Assembly (NCBI GenBank): GCA_044224215.1
Contig: JBGAKX010000043.1
Location: 1-37,924 of the forward strand
DNA length: 37,924 bases
From: DAOMFM01 sp035429825
GTDB taxonomy: Bacteria > Acidobacteriota > Blastocatellia > UBA7656 > JADIYM01
Reading direction: 5' to 3'
Part shown: piece after piece, positions 16,817 through 24,305 of the stretch
Layout of the letters: every line of letters starts with the position of its first letter
Position numbering within the stretch: position 1 is the first letter of the stretch
Position numbers and translations under genes: made by a program
Notes under the pieces: generated by a model
The model's input: the letters and a program-made list of their open reading frames with translations, nothing else
The model's database searches: none
What the model was told of the DNA's origin: nothing

Positions 16817-19800
16817 TTACTGTTCGACCGGCGCAGTGCCGGCCGGAGTATCAAGCGAGGTGGCGTTCTCGCGCACAATCTCGCGCTCGCGCATCCACGT
16901 GAAGATCACGGGTGTCACGACGAGCACGTGCAACAGCGACGACACCATCCCGCCGAGTACGGGTGTCGCCAGCGGCTTCATCACCTCCGCGCCAGTTCGC
17001 GTACTCCACATGATTGGCATCAGTCCCGCGACAATCGTCGACACGGTCATGACCTTGGGACGGAGACGGAGCAGCGCGCCCTCGGTCACGGCCTCGTGAA
17101 GCCCCGCGATTGTCAATCGCCCGCCAAGCGCTTCGGTCTTTCTTCGAACAGCCTCTTCGAGGTAGACGACCATCACCATTCCGGTCTCGACCGCGGTTCC
17201 GAACAGCGCGATAAATCCCACCCAGACGGCGACCGAGTAGTTGTAGCCGAGCAGGTACAACAGCACGACGCCGCCCGTCAGCGCGAACGGCACCGCCAGG
17301 AGCACGTGCGCCGCCTCCTTCCACGAGTGATACGTGAAGTAGAGCAGCAGGAAGATGATGGCGAGTGCGAGCGGTATCACGAGCTCGAGCCGCTGCTTGG
17401 CCCGGATCTGGTTCTCGTATTGGCCGCTCCATTCGATGTAGTAGCCGGGCGGAAGCTTCACGTTGGCTGCCACCGTTCGCTTCGCCTCTTCAATGAACGA
17501 GCCCGCGTCACGGCCTCGCACATTGAGCAGCACAAGCCCGCGCAGCAGTCCGTTCTCGCTCGAGATCATCGAGGGACCGTCCACGATGCGGATGTCGGCT
17601 ACCTGGCTGAGTGGCACCTGGATTCCGTTCATCCCCGACACGAGCACACGACCGATTGCCTCGGGGGTGTCGCGCAACTCGCGCATGTAGCGCACACGCA
17701 CCGGAAAGCGCTGCCTGCCTTCGATCGTCGTCGTCAGGTTGTCGCCGCCAATCGCGGTTTCTATGACCTCGTTGAGGTCCTGGTTGTTGATCCCAAAACG
17801 GGCGATCTCCATGTCGCGCGGCTTGATTTCGAGGTACGGCACGCCGCTGATCTGTTCGGGATAGACGTCGGCGGCACCCGGAACCTTCTGTATGACCTCT
17901 GCGATCTCCCTGGACTTGCTTTCGAGCTGTTTCAGGTCCGAGCCATAGACCTTCACCCCGATCTGTGTGCGGATGCCGGTCGACAGCATGTCAATGCGGT
18001 TGATGATCGGCTGTGTCCAGATGTTCGTGACGCCGGGCATCTGCAACGCCGAGTCCATCTCCGAGACGAGCGAGTCCTGTGTTACGCCCGGTCGCCAGTC
18101 CGCCTCGGGCTTCAGGTTGATGACCGTCTCGTTCATGTTGACCGGCGACGGGTCGGTGGAGGTCTCGGCACGGCCCACCTTTCCGACAACGGATTCGACC
18201 TCGGGAAACCGCTGAATGATCTCGTCCTGTTTGGCGATGATCTCCTTTGCCCGCGTCAGCGAGATCGATGCGTCGGTGACAGGCATGTACATCAACGTGC
18301 CTTCGTTGAGCGGCGGCATGAATTCTGAGCCGATGCCTGACCCGAGGTACACGGCGCCGCTGAAGAGCAGCACCGCGGTGCCAATGACCAGCAGTCGGTG
18401 CTTGAGCGCGAACGCGAGGATCGGCCGATAAATTCCGATCAACACCCTCATCAGCATGTTGTCGTTCTCGGAGTGAATCTTCCCGCGAATCAGCAGGGTG
18501 CACAGTGCGGGGACCAGCGTGACGCTCAGCATTGTGGCGCCGATCATTGCAAACGTTTTGGTGAAGGCGAGCGGGTGGAACATCTTGCCTTCCTGCCCGG
18601 TCAGCGCGAACACGGGGACGAATGCGAGGACGATGATCGCCATCGAGAAGAAGATCGGGCGCCCGACGACCCTTGCCGACTGCAGCACGACCTCCTTGAT
18701 GTTGCGCTGATAGTCGGGAGTATTTCCGGCCCACCGCATCGCGTTCTCGGTGACGACGATGCCCGCGTCGACGAGAACTCCGATCGCGATCGCGATTCCG
18801 CCGAGCGACATGATGTTCGATGTGATCCCAACGTAATGCATGAAGAGGAACGAGATAAGGATCGCGAGCGGGAGCGGGATCGTGACGATCAGGATCGATC
18901 GGAAGTGCCACAGGAAGAGGATGTGCGCGAGCGTCACGAGGAGGATCTCCTCGATGAGCGCGCGCTTGAGCGTGTCGACGGCGCGCGTGATCAGGTCTGT
19001 CCGGTCATAGAAGGGCACGATCGAAACACCCGGTGGGAGGCCCGGCTGCAAATCGGCGACCTTTGCCTTCACGCGATCGATGACCTGCTGCGTGTTCTCG
19101 CCAAACCGGATGATGACCACGCCGCCGACGGCGGCGGCACCAGCCTTGTCGAGTGCATTCCGTCGGAAATCCGGCCCCATCGAGACGGTGGCGAGGTTCC
19201 GGACGTAGATGGGGCGCCCGTTCGGCGCTGCGACGACGATCGATTCGACGTCGTTCGTGTCGCCGATCAGCCCAAGACCGCGGATGACATAGTCCTTTCC
19301 GCTGTCTTCGATCACCTTGCCGCCCACGTTCGAGTTCGACCGCACGATCGCGCCGCGAACGTCGCCGATCGTCATGCCGTAGGCGCGCAGCTTTTCCGGG
19401 TCGACGTCGATCTGGTACTGGCGGACGAATCCGCCGACGCTGCCGACCTCGGCCACGCCCGGCACCGAGTTCAGCTGGTAGCGGACATACCAGTCCTGGA
19501 TCGCGCGCAACTGGCCGAGGTCGTACCCCTTTCCTTCCACCGTGTACCAGTAGACCTGGCCGACGCCCGTTGCGTCGGGGCCGAGCGTCGGAACGACGCC
19601 TTCCGGAAGCATCCCGATCGCGAGGTTCAACTTCTCGAGCACGCGTGTCCGCGCGAAGTAGAGATCCGTGTCCTCCTCAAAGATGATGTTGATCATTGAG
19701 AAGCCGAAGGCCGATGCGGATCGCACGACGTGAACCCCTGCAAGACCCTGCAGATTCACCGTCAACGGGTATGTGATCTGGTCCTCGACTTCCTGCGGCG

Positions 19801-19969
19801 AGCGTCCAGGCCAGTCGGTGAAGACGATCACCTGGTTCTCGGAAAGGTCGGGGATCGCGTCGATCGGCGTTCGCAGCAGCGCCCAGTAGCCCCATCCCGC
19901 GATCGCTACGTAGAACAGGATGATCATGAAGCGATTGCGGATCGAGAAGCTGATGATCCAGTCGATCAT
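16817..19969 (-). CDS. cusA: CusA-type Cu(I)/Ag(I) efflux RND pump
   Basis: This 1050-residue RND transporter has the usual 12 TM segments and two large periplasmic loops. TM4 reads IGVLVDAGIVVTENAMRWAG with Asp401 and Glu408, the pattern of the monovalent-cation group. The three methionines that bind copper in E. coli CusA have equivalents in matching context: Met562 in GTLMYMPVTD, Met612 in SPVNMNETV and Met661 in NRIDMLSTGI. This supports Cu(I)/Ag(I) as substrate. The pump takes metal from the periplasm via CusB and expels it through CusC using the proton gradient. Its ATG overlaps the cusB-like stop codon (19966-19969). Compared with the czcA product in this window, the acidic TM4 triad is absent, so the two pumps are not redundant. 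Confidence 0.94.
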   Translation of the reverse strand: MIDWIISFSIRNRFMIILFYVAIAGWGYWALLRTPIDAIPDLSENQVIVFTDWPGRSPQEVEDQITYPLTVNLQGLAGVHVVRSASAFGFSMINIIFEEDTDLYFARTRVLEKLNLAIGMLPEGVVPTLGPDATGVGQVYWYTVEGKGYDLGQLRAIQDWYVRYQLNSVPGVAEVGSVGGFVRQYQIDVDPEKLRAYGMTIGDVRGAIVRSNSNVGGKVIEDSGKDYVIRGLGLIGDTNDVESIVVAAPNGRPIYVRNLATVSMGPDFRRNALDKAGAAAVGGVVIIRFGENTQQVIDRVKAKVADLQPGLPPGVSIVPFYDRTDLITRAVDTLKRALIEEILLVTLAHILFLWHFRSILIVTIPLPLAILISFLFMHYVGITSNIMSLGGIAIAIGVLVDAGIVVTENAMRWAGNTPDYQRNIKEVVLQSARVVGRPIFFSMAIIVLAFVPVFALTGQEGKMFHPLAFTKTFAMIGATMLSVTLVPALCTLLIRGKIHSENDNMLMRVLIGIYRPILAFALKHRLLVIGTAVLLFSGAVYLGSGIGSEFMPPLNEGTLMYMPVTDASISLTRAKEIIAKQDEIIQRFPEVESVVGKVGRAETSTDPSPVNMNETVINLKPEADWRPGVTQDSLVSEMDSALQMPGVTNIWTQPIINRIDMLSTGIRTQIGVKVYGSDLKQLESKSREIAEVIQKVPGAADVYPEQISGVPYLEIKPRDMEIARFGINNQDLNEVIETAIGGDNLTTTIEGRQRFPVRVRYMRELRDTPEAIGRVLVSGMNGIQVPLSQVADIRIVDGPSMISSENGLLRGLVLLNVRGRDAGSFIEEAKRTVAANVKLPPGYYIEWSGQYENQIRAKQRLELVIPLALAIIFLLLYFTYHSWKEAAHVLLAVPFALTGGVVLLYLLGYNYSVAVWVGFIALFGTAVETGMVMVVYLEEAVRRKTEALGGRLTIAGLHEAVTEGALLRLRPKVMTVSTIVAGLMPIMWSTRTGAEVMKPLATPVLGGMVSSLLHVLVVTPVIFTWMREREIVRENATSLDTPAGTAPVEQ

Positions 19970-21267
19970 TTCGGCGCCTCCGATCCCGACATTCCGGGCA
20001 TGCCGGGCATCGAGCCGCCAGCAGCATTCGCCGGTGGCGCAGAACGCTTTGCTCGCTCGACCGACTCGCGCAGCGGCGTTTCAGAGTCGACAAGAAACTG
20101 AATGTTCCTGGCGACTCGATCGCCCAGGTCGAGTCCAGACGCGATGACGGTCACGTCCGTGCGATCGGCCCCCGTCGTCACCTCACGGAGTACGAATTGG
20201 CCATTCCCGTTGTCTACCAGGACCAGCTTGCGAGCGCCCGTGTCGAGAACTGCGTCCCGAGGGATGACGAGTAGGGGCGAGCCCGTGGCACGCAATCCGA
20301 CTTCCACGAACATGCCGGGCTTCAGCGCGAGCTTCGGATTCGGCAGCTCGAGCCGCACCTTCGCGGTCCGCGTCGCGGGATCGACCATCGGGTTGATGTA
20401 GGTTACGCGTGCGTTGCGCTTGTCGCCGGACGGCAACACAATCTCGGCCGTCGAACCCAAGCGCACGCCTGCGAGGTCGACTTCGAAGACATCCGCATCG
20501 ATCCAGATGCTCGACAGATCCGCGAGCGTGTAGAGCTCCATGTCGGGCGAGATCCTGGTACCTGGAAATGCCTTTCGCTCGGTGATGTAGCCGGACGCAG
20601 GCGCAGCAACCGTCAGTGTTTGAATGGGCTTGCCTGTGCGCTCGATCTCGGCGATTTGCGCAGGCGACATGTCCCAGAGTTCAAGCCTCCGCCGCGCCGA
20701 TGCGGCCAACGTCTCGCCCGAGCCACGCACCGATTCGAACTCGCTCTTGTCGAAGTCCCCACGCGCCCTCAGCGCGAGCAGGTACTCCTGCTGGCTCGCA
20801 AGCAGTTCGGGGCTGTAGACGGTGTAGAGCGGTTGGCCCTTGCGGATCTCCTGACCCTCAAAATCCCCGTACGTCTTTCCAATCCATCCTTCGACGCGTG
20901 TCGTCACGCGGACGACCCGTCGCTCATCCACGGCAACCCGCCCCGTTGTTCGCAGCTCTCCGTCGGTGGACCGCAGTTCCGCGGCGACGGTCTGCAGCCC
21001 GAGGCTCTCCGCACGCGAAGCGTCGATGCTGATGATGCTGCTACCTGCTTCATCAGCCTTCGCCATCTCGTCAGCGAGTGTTCCCGGGGGTACCACCGGC
21101 TCGGGCGGAGGAGGCACGTCCCAGAACCGCAGAGTCCTGGCAATCCGGGTGCCGCGCAGCGCCGGGTTGAAGATGTACAGCAGCGCGCCGCCAGCCACGG
21201 CAACCAGAAGCAGAATGACGGCAGTCGTAACGATCGTGCGTCGCGAAGAAAGTCGAAGGCGCGTCAT
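19966..21267 (-). CDS. cusB: CusB-type periplasmic adaptor of the Cu/Ag RND pump
   Basis: The product is about 433 residues. The N-terminal TM anchor (IVTTAVILLLVAVAGGALLY) is followed by a Pro-rich linker, the barrel/lipoyl domains (TTGRVAVDERRVVRVTTRVE, PASGYITERKAFPGTRISPD) and the short helical hairpin usual for CusB (SPELLASQQEYLLALRARGD). The membrane-proximal domain (PMVDPATRTAKVRLELPNP) comes next. The C-terminus ends in a Met-rich tail (GGSMPGMPGMSG), a likely copper-binding site placed differently from the N-terminal Met residues of E. coli CusB. I prefer the ATG at 21267, which follows GAGGTGAG; a GTG at 21273 is in frame. CusB would transfer Cu(I) to CusA. Confidence 0.9.
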   Translation of the reverse strand: MTRLRLSSRRTIVTTAVILLLVAVAGGALLYIFNPALRGTRIARTLRFWDVPPPPEPVVPPGTLADEMAKADEAGSSIISIDASRAESLGLQTVAAELRSTDGELRTTGRVAVDERRVVRVTTRVEGWIGKTYGDFEGQEIRKGQPLYTVYSPELLASQQEYLLALRARGDFDKSEFESVRGSGETLAASARRRLELWDMSPAQIAEIERTGKPIQTLTVAAPASGYITERKAFPGTRISPDMELYTLADLSSIWIDADVFEVDLAGVRLGSTAEIVLPSGDKRNARVTYINPMVDPATRTAKVRLELPNPKLALKPGMFVEVGLRATGSPLLVIPRDAVLDTGARKLVLVDNGNGQFVLREVTTGADRTDVTVIASGLDLGDRVARNIQFLVDSETPLRESVERAKRSAPPANAAGGSMPGMPGMSGSEAPK

Positions 21268-21269
21268 AC

Positions 21270-22652
21270 TCACCTCATCAACTCGAGTCCGGTAACGGCC
21301 TCGAAGTTCGCGAGCGCCGAAAGGTACTCGGCCTGCAGTTCGTAGTAATGCGTCTCGTAGTCGAGCGCCTTCTTGAGGGCCGTGAGCACTGTCAGGAAAT
21401 CGACCTCGCCCACCTGGTACGCCGAAAGCGAGCTCTCGAGCGCAAGGGTTGCCTGCGGAACGAGCCCCTGTTCGTGGAGCGCCAGAAGACGCGCGGCGTT
21501 TGTTGCGCGGAGGTGCGCGTCGCGAAGCGCGCGACGGACCGCTGCCTCGGTCGATGCGAGCCTCGCCTGGGCTGCGGCGAGCTCGGCCGATTTCTCGGCG
21601 ATGCCATACCGCTGCTTCGACGCCGCGTAGAGCGGGAGTGTGAACGTGACGCCGTAGCTATAGTAATCGGGGAATCCGGGCTGGTTGTGATAGCTGAAGC
21701 TGAAGCCGACCATCGGGTACTTTGCCTCGCGCTCGGCCAGGCGGAGCCGATGGTTGCTTGCGTCGATCATCCGGCGCTGCTCGCGGAGCTCGGGCGAGCC
21801 TTCTTCAGCCTGTGCGTAGAGCTCGTCGAGCTTTGGTGGCGTCGGATTGGCCTCGGGCATCGAGAGTGAAGGGATCGGCGTCTCGGGCGCGCGAAACATG
21901 AGTGTGTTGAGCCTTGCCTCGAGCGTCGTGCGCTCGACCTGGGTTTCGCCCTGCTCGTTGAGCAGATCGGTGTACTCCAGCCGCGCATTGATCACATCGA
22001 CCTGCTGGGCCTTGCCGACCGAGTAGCGCGCCTCGGCGATCTGGGCGAACTTGTCGAGAATATCCAGATCGCGCTTGATGACGGCGAGCTTCCGATCGGC
22101 CGCATAGAGCTCGAACGCCGTCATCTTCACATCGAGCGTCAGCGTTCGAACGCCAGCGTTGTATTGCTCGAGGACCGCGTCGGCATCGGACTCCGCGGCC
22201 TGTTCACGGAGCCGGCGTATTCCGAACCACGGCACGTCCTGCATGACGCCGACGTTCGTCTCGCTGAAGTCGTAGCCAAAGCCTGCGAACGGCACGGGAT
22301 TGCTGACAGTCATGTTGCCGATCGAGAGCACCGGGTCCGGCAGGGCCTTGGCCTGCGGGATGCGTGCACGCGCGGCGTCATACTCTCGCCGCATGGCCCC
22401 GAGGTCCGGGCTGGCCTGAATTGAAGCGTCGACGAGCGAATGGACGCTGATGCCGGGGGCTGGTCGAGCCTCGTGTGTGGTCGGCTGCGACTCGCCGAGT
22501 TGTTGAATGCCCGCGGCTGACGCGGCATACAGCAGTACAAGACACCATGCGACGGCGTGTTCCGAAGGGAATCGCCCCCATCTGAAACGGGAAGTTCTTG
22601 TCACGATACGCACCACTCGACTCTGTGGTGGCACACGCTGCGCGCGAGTCAC
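21270..22652 (-). CDS. CusC/TolC-family outer membrane factor of the Cu/Ag RND pump
   Basis: The open frame gives up to 460 residues. Hydrophobic HAVAWCLVLLYAASAAGIQQ near residues 32-51 is the signal peptide, so a later GTG (22604) may be the true start; none of the candidates has a good Shine-Dalgarno. The mature part has the duplicated TolC-type layout with LVDASIQASPDLGAMRREYD in the first half and LYAQAEEGSPELREQRRMID in the second, each leading into long coiled-coil helices. DYYSYGVTFTLPLYAASKQR marks a beta-strand entry of the channel. It forms the outer membrane exit of the CusCBA pump. It lies 113 bp downstream of the Cys-rich gene and just before the adaptor gene. Confidence 0.88.
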   Translation of the reverse strand: MTRAQRVPPQSRVVRIVTRTSRFRWGRFPSEHAVAWCLVLLYAASAAGIQQLGESQPTTHEARPAPGISVHSLVDASIQASPDLGAMRREYDAARARIPQAKALPDPVLSIGNMTVSNPVPFAGFGYDFSETNVGVMQDVPWFGIRRLREQAAESDADAVLEQYNAGVRTLTLDVKMTAFELYAADRKLAVIKRDLDILDKFAQIAEARYSVGKAQQVDVINARLEYTDLLNEQGETQVERTTLEARLNTLMFRAPETPIPSLSMPEANPTPPKLDELYAQAEEGSPELREQRRMIDASNHRLRLAEREAKYPMVGFSFSYHNQPGFPDYYSYGVTFTLPLYAASKQRYGIAEKSAELAAAQARLASTEAAVRRALRDAHLRATNAARLLALHEQGLVPQATLALESSLSAYQVGEVDFLTVLTALKKALDYETHYYELQAEYLSALANFEAVTGLELMR

Positions 22653-22765
22653 CGGGATGGTCGTTCTGCCTGTTCGCTAGCGCACGTCTCGCGATGAATG
22701 CGACGACGAGGCCTGTTGCCGCGGAGGCACCGCAGGCTCGGAAAACAGGCACACGTATCCTGGTG

Positions 22766-23137
22766 CTAAATGAGAAAGGTGCTCTTGTTGAGGAAAACGT
22801 CGGGCGGGTGATGTCGGGTGATGGACTCTTCCTGGTTCTTGAGCCACACCGGAAGCAATGATGCTGACGGAAGATCGTCGCGGACGAGCCGAAGCGTTTC
22901 GTATGGCGCGTCGAAAACATCCGTCCGTGACTGCGCTTCAGTCACAGTCTGCGATGACGATCGATTCCTGGTCCCGCACTCGAGCGCGCAGCACGGCGGA
23001 ATCGGAGACATTCCGGAGGAGGTGACGCGCTCGCAGCAGCACGTTTGCCCGCCGGGCATTCCCGCGCACGGCGTCCCGCAAACCATCATCAGGCCAGCGA
23101 GACCAAGCGCCACCAGAAATGCAGTCACAGTTCGCAT
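22766..23137 (-). CDS. Small exported Cys-rich protein, first gene of the cus-like operon
   Basis: The gene gives 123 residues. The N-terminus is a signal peptide or anchor (AFLVALGLAGLMMVCGTPCAG), followed directly by Cys clusters: GGQTCCCERV and IPPCCALECG, eight Cys between residues 20 and 54. The rest is polar without recognisable domain. The pattern suggests a periplasmic binder of soft metal such as Cu(I) or Ag(I). I recognise no named family. It leads the operon [this gene]-cusC-cusB-cusA-ytkA-like-SLT, the same position held by the other Cys-rich protein (4638-5030) in the czc-like operon. There is no Shine-Dalgarno; a promoter-like sequence ends only nine bases before the ATG, so the mRNA may be nearly leaderless. 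Confidence 0.65.
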   Translation of the reverse strand: MRTVTAFLVALGLAGLMMVCGTPCAGMPGGQTCCCERVTSSGMSPIPPCCALECGTRNRSSSQTVTEAQSRTDVFDAPYETLRLVRDDLPSASLLPVWLKNQEESITRHHPPDVFLNKSTFLI

Positions 23138-23146
23138 CTGTTTACC

Positions 23147-23176
23147 AAACTACTTTGCCGCCATCAGGCAGGTCAA
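23147..23176 (-). promoter_or_regulatory. Candidate sigma-70-like promoter of the cus-like operon
   Basis: On the reverse strand TTGACC (23176-23171) is followed after 18 bp by TAGTTT (23152-23147). The -35 box is near consensus; the -10 box is weak. The spacer holds an imperfect dyad (TTGCCGCC facing GGCAGGTC), the kind of place where MerR/CueR-type activators bind, but the match is too loose to name an operator. Confidence 0.35.
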
Positions 23177-23543
23177 CCTGGCGAACGCCTGGAGATGCCT
23201 GGCGTTTGCAGGCTTCGCTAGACTGATTCGTAGCACCGCCAAGTACGAGCAATCCTTATGCCATCCGATGTCGAGCGACGATTCCCTTGAATTTCGTCGC
23301 CAATGACCTTCGACGTACCTGAGCCGTACGTGTCGTCGTCGGTTCCAAAGCGTTGAACTCGTCTTCAGTCTTCACCACACATCGCCTTACGAAATCGGAG
23401 CGCTGACGGGACACGTGAGTCGGAATCGTGCGGGTGTGTGCGGAATCAATACGCGGGCTGATTGGCTCATCGCACACGAACATCAACCCCAGGAAGTTGG
23501 TATGGGAATTGCAGTCATCGGCTAAGGGACGGAGGTCAATGTC
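23177..23543. other. Intergenic region between divergent copper operons
   Basis: I see no convincing gene on either strand. Near 23175-23215 there is a short direct repeat, CCTGGCGAACGC and CCTGGCGTTTGC, about 20 bp apart, which could be a regulator site upstream of the candidate promoter at 23147-23176. On the right end GGACGGAGG is the ribosome binding site for the gene at 23544; its promoter is not evident. Confidence 0.4.
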
Positions 23544-23759
23544 ATGACTGATACGAACAAGACACCCCTGATCATCGCGTTTGCCCTCGTCGTCGTGCTG
23601 TTCGTGATCTTCGGAGGCGGAGCGATGACAGGGTCGATGACGGGCGGCGAAATGATGGGAAGGGGATGGACCGGCGGGTTTAGCTGGATGTGGATTCCAG
23701 CGCTCCTGACCCTCGGCGTCGTCGTTCTGCTTGGGTGGGCAATCTTTCGGAAGGAATAG
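23544..23759 (+). CDS. Small Met-rich inner membrane protein of the copA operon
   Basis: The gene gives 71 residues with two TM segments (LIIAFALVVVLFVIFGGGAM and IPALLTLGVVVLLGWAIF) and a short loop of Gly, Met and Trp (MTGSMTGGEMMGRGWTGGFS, with five Met). The Met-rich loop between the helices would be a natural Cu(I)-binding site at the membrane surface. GGAGG lies nine bases before the ATG. It is the first gene of an apparent operon with a DUF302 protein and CopA. I do not recognise a named family, but similar two-helix, Met/Gly-rich proteins near copper ATPases are known as SHOCT-type or unnamed short proteins; here no SHOCT motif is visible. Confidence 0.75.
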   Translation: MTDTNKTPLIIAFALVVVLFVIFGGGAMTGSMTGGEMMGRGWTGGFSWMWIPALLTLGVVVLLGWAIFRKE

Positions 23760-23835
23760 CCCGTACTCGGCAGGGTGCAGAGGAGTCGCATCGGACCTCA
23801 CGCTTCATCGCGTCAAACCAAAGAAGGAGGAGAAG

Positions 23836-24243
23836 ATGAGCGCACAAGAATCACAGCCTTCAAAATATGGCTACAGCAGGACACTTGACGTTGCGTACAG
23901 CGAAGCCGTGGACCGCGCACGTGAAGCCCTCAAGGCGGAAGGCTTTGGTGTTCTCTGCGAGATCGACATCAAGGAGAAGCTGAAAGAGAAGCTCGGCGTC
24001 GATTTTCGGAATTATGTAATCCTCGGCGCGTGCAACCCGGGACTTGCATATCAGACACTCCAGTTGGAGATCGATATCGGCCTTCTGCTGCCGTGCAATG
24101 TGATCGTCTACGAGGTGGACGGGCGCTCCGTGGTTTCAGCCGTGGACGCAGCACGAATGCTGTCGGTCGTCGGCAATCCCATGCTCGAGTCAACGGCCCG
24201 CCAGGTGAACGAAAAGCTGCGACATGTCATCGACCACTTGTAA
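23836..24243 (+). CDS. DUF302 domain protein
   Basis: The product is 135 residues and the ATG at 23836 follows a strong Shine-Dalgarno (AAGGAGGAG). The sequence matches the DUF302 family over its whole length: AVDRAREALKAEGFGVLCEI, DIKEKLKEKLGVDFRNYVIL, GACNPGLAYQTLQLEIDIGL and LLPCNVIVYEVDG, with the conserved G-A-C-N-P segment. Family members are small alpha/beta proteins of unknown activity, frequently encoded next to metal or sulfur genes. The two Cys (in VLCEI and in GACNP) plus one in LLPCN could bind metal, which is speculation. It is 76 bp after the small membrane protein gene and 62 bp before copA. Confidence 0.9.
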   Translation: MSAQESQPSKYGYSRTLDVAYSEAVDRAREALKAEGFGVLCEIDIKEKLKEKLGVDFRNYVILGACNPGLAYQTLQLEIDIGLLLPCNVIVYEVDGRSVVSAVDAARMLSVVGNPMLESTARQVNEKLRHVIDHL

Positions 24244-24305
24244 CGAGCTGGAGTGACCACATAATGCCGCCTGACGCAGACGACGAGGGGGAGTAGAGTC
24301 GACGG

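Noticed and set aside
16928..19699. Long open frames on the + strand (about 430-470 codons) opposite the cusA-like gene
   Set aside because: They lie entirely antisense to a highly conserved RND gene, have no family motif and are rich in Asp/Arg/His, as expected for the reverse complement of high-G+C coding DNA.
23171..23200. CueR operator
   Set aside because: The dyad in the promoter spacer fits the CueR consensus only loosely, so I did not name it as such.
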